Assembly: GCA_019095985.1 (NCBI GenBank)
Contig: CM032660.1
Location: 19,429,590-19,493,589, forward strand
Length of the DNA stretch: 64,000 nucleotides
Origin: Streblospio benedicti
Taxonomy: Eukaryota; Annelida; Polychaeta; Spionida; Spionidae
Reading direction: 5' to 3'
Made by a program: the position numbers and the translations under genes. Positions 62,881 through 64,000 of this stretch are shown piece after piece (positions within the stretch are counted from its first letter, which is position 1; each line of letters begins with the position of its first letter). The notes beneath the pieces were generated by a model. The model was given only the letters and a program-made list of their open reading frames with translations, made no database searches and was not told where the DNA came from.

Positions 62881-64000
62881 AAACATGAGAGAAAGAATGA
62901 TATTGAATTATCTAAATCATTCCAATCTTGGTTTAATAACAAACAATTGTTACTTTGACACAATGATATTGCAATATATTAGCAGTGGCCGTCTTTCATA
63001 TGAATTCATATGAAAGCAGCCGAGAGTCTACCCTTAAATCACTCGCCATCTTATACGAATATCCCATATAAAAACAAATTATACGAATACTGCACTTATC
63101 AACACCAACAATCTCCAAGTGCAAACGACAAGCACCATTCAAAGCGTTTTGCCAAACAAGATACGTTCTCAAAAACGCGACACCGCTTTGCTCACTGTAA
63201 AAAGTCTACTTGCCAACAGACATAATTTACAATCATCAACGCATCTCATCACTGATATGCTCAATGGCTTCTCTTTTAGGTGTGTGTGACAAAGATCTGA
63301 TCTTATGACACAGAACTCAGAGTGGTTAGTGTGCCTCTGGACATTGGTGAGGTGGGTTTATAAGGAAGTGAGATGTGGGGGAGAAATGTTATAAAAATCT
63401 AGGGATGTGGGAAATATAAGGCAACAAAAATTATGGACGTGGGGTTTGTTGACTCCTTATACCCCCACCCCAATTGGCACTGCGGTAGATGTTAGATATG
63501 TCGGGATTATGGCTTCCACAATTGTTTCCTCAATTGCACATACATGGATATTTTTGTACTGTATGTTATTGGACAAACAGTGGTGGAAGCCATGATCTCT
63601 ACATTGTAAACCAAAGACCGTGTACTAAGTGCTCGCCAGCAAATGAAACATATACCCCTTTAATCTGAGCTGCACGGATACACACACATTGTACATACAT
63701 TGTATATGTAATTTTTTATTTGATGAACATGCGTCTATGTGCATTTCATAGTTTGGCACATTCAATACCAACTTCAAGAGACAAAATGAAATGGACTTAT
63801 ACGAAATTTCGAGTTTTCAAATGATTTTTAAAGTATCAAAGTAAGGAACGGAATCGATGGAATACCGACTTATCTCTAGTTCTAAAATCCTTTGCGAATG
63901 CATTAAGATTTGCATGCATGCCCAGTATAAACTAGTGCGGTTGGAGATGCCTATTTTGCTCGAAATATCCATATACAAATGTATTCTACTTATCAGAGTT
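62881..64000. other. Right edge, repeats only
   Basis: One GATGTGGG-type repeat at 63,350-63,480 and otherwise AT-rich sequence. ORFs at 63,010 and 63,407 have no domain and the latter lies in the repeat. Confidence 0.45.
63350..63480. repeat. GATGTGGG-type dispersed repeat copy
   Basis: GGGTTTATAAGGAAGTGAGA, TGTGGGGGAGAAATG, GGATGTGGGAAATATAAGG, ACTCCTTATACCCCCACCCC. The same order occurs in four other places in the window. Confidence 0.6.

Overview
The window looks like AT-rich (roughly 36-38% GC by eye) nuclear DNA from a marine invertebrate. Evidence is GT-AG introns, tandem C2H2 zinc fingers, Shaw/Kv3-type potassium-channel exons, a multi-exon sulfotransferase, ankyrin and Mab-21 domains, a Penelope-like retroelement, and very many small inverted-repeat DNA elements. 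Gene content and repeat style suggest a lophotrochozoan (mollusc, brachiopod or relative). That placement is inference; nothing here fixes the species. There is one 100-N assembly gap (44,485-44,584).

Left third (1-23.5 kb, + strand): a C2H2 zinc-finger exon (1-1,248), then the last two exons of a voltage-gated K+ channel, Kv-A (pore/S6 exon 2,388-2,569 and tail exon 5,036-6,179). The S5 and voltage-sensor exons of Kv-A are not present, so the zinc-finger gene probably lies inside a Kv-A intron. A complete tandem paralogue, Kv-B, follows at 13,241-23,446. Its ten exons have compatible phases and give 684 codons, with an intact HX5CX20CC zinc site in T1, S1-S6 and a TVGYGD filter. Its S4 keeps only the four inner basic positions.

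Middle (23.5-48 kb): mostly intergenic repeats. It holds a small ankyrin exon remnant (30.4 kb), a six-exon sulfotransferase on the minus strand (33,854-36,960), and a striking 4.3-kb inverted-repeat element (37,493-41,789). The element has two 1,072-bp arms, about 98% identical where compared by eye, around a GC-rich core of unknown coding origin. Next come a direct duplication running into the assembly gap, a near-perfect palindromic element, and an ankyrin-repeat exon (46,689-47,361).

Right third (48-64 kb): a decayed Penelope-like element (about 48.44-49.83 kb) sits between ankyrin-coding DNA and a Mab-21/cGAS-like domain (49,933-51,201). This suggests an ankyrin/Mab-21 locus split by a retroelement. 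On the minus strand a two-exon gene (55,488-60,076) encodes a two-membrane-span protein resembling BK-channel beta subunits or TipE. It has a long Ser/Thr-rich extracellular insertion and a roughly 310-bp CTG/CAG tract just upstream of its ATG. The rest is repeats: pogo-like rung elements with GACCACCTCT motifs, a hAT-like MITE with target duplication, other TIR elements, tRNA-derived SINE pieces and microsatellites.

The link between genes is thematic: two Kv channels and a possible channel auxiliary subunit. No co-regulation is visible. Several host ORFs are broken by one base inside homopolymer runs, so assembly error and pseudogene decay both need to be kept in mind.
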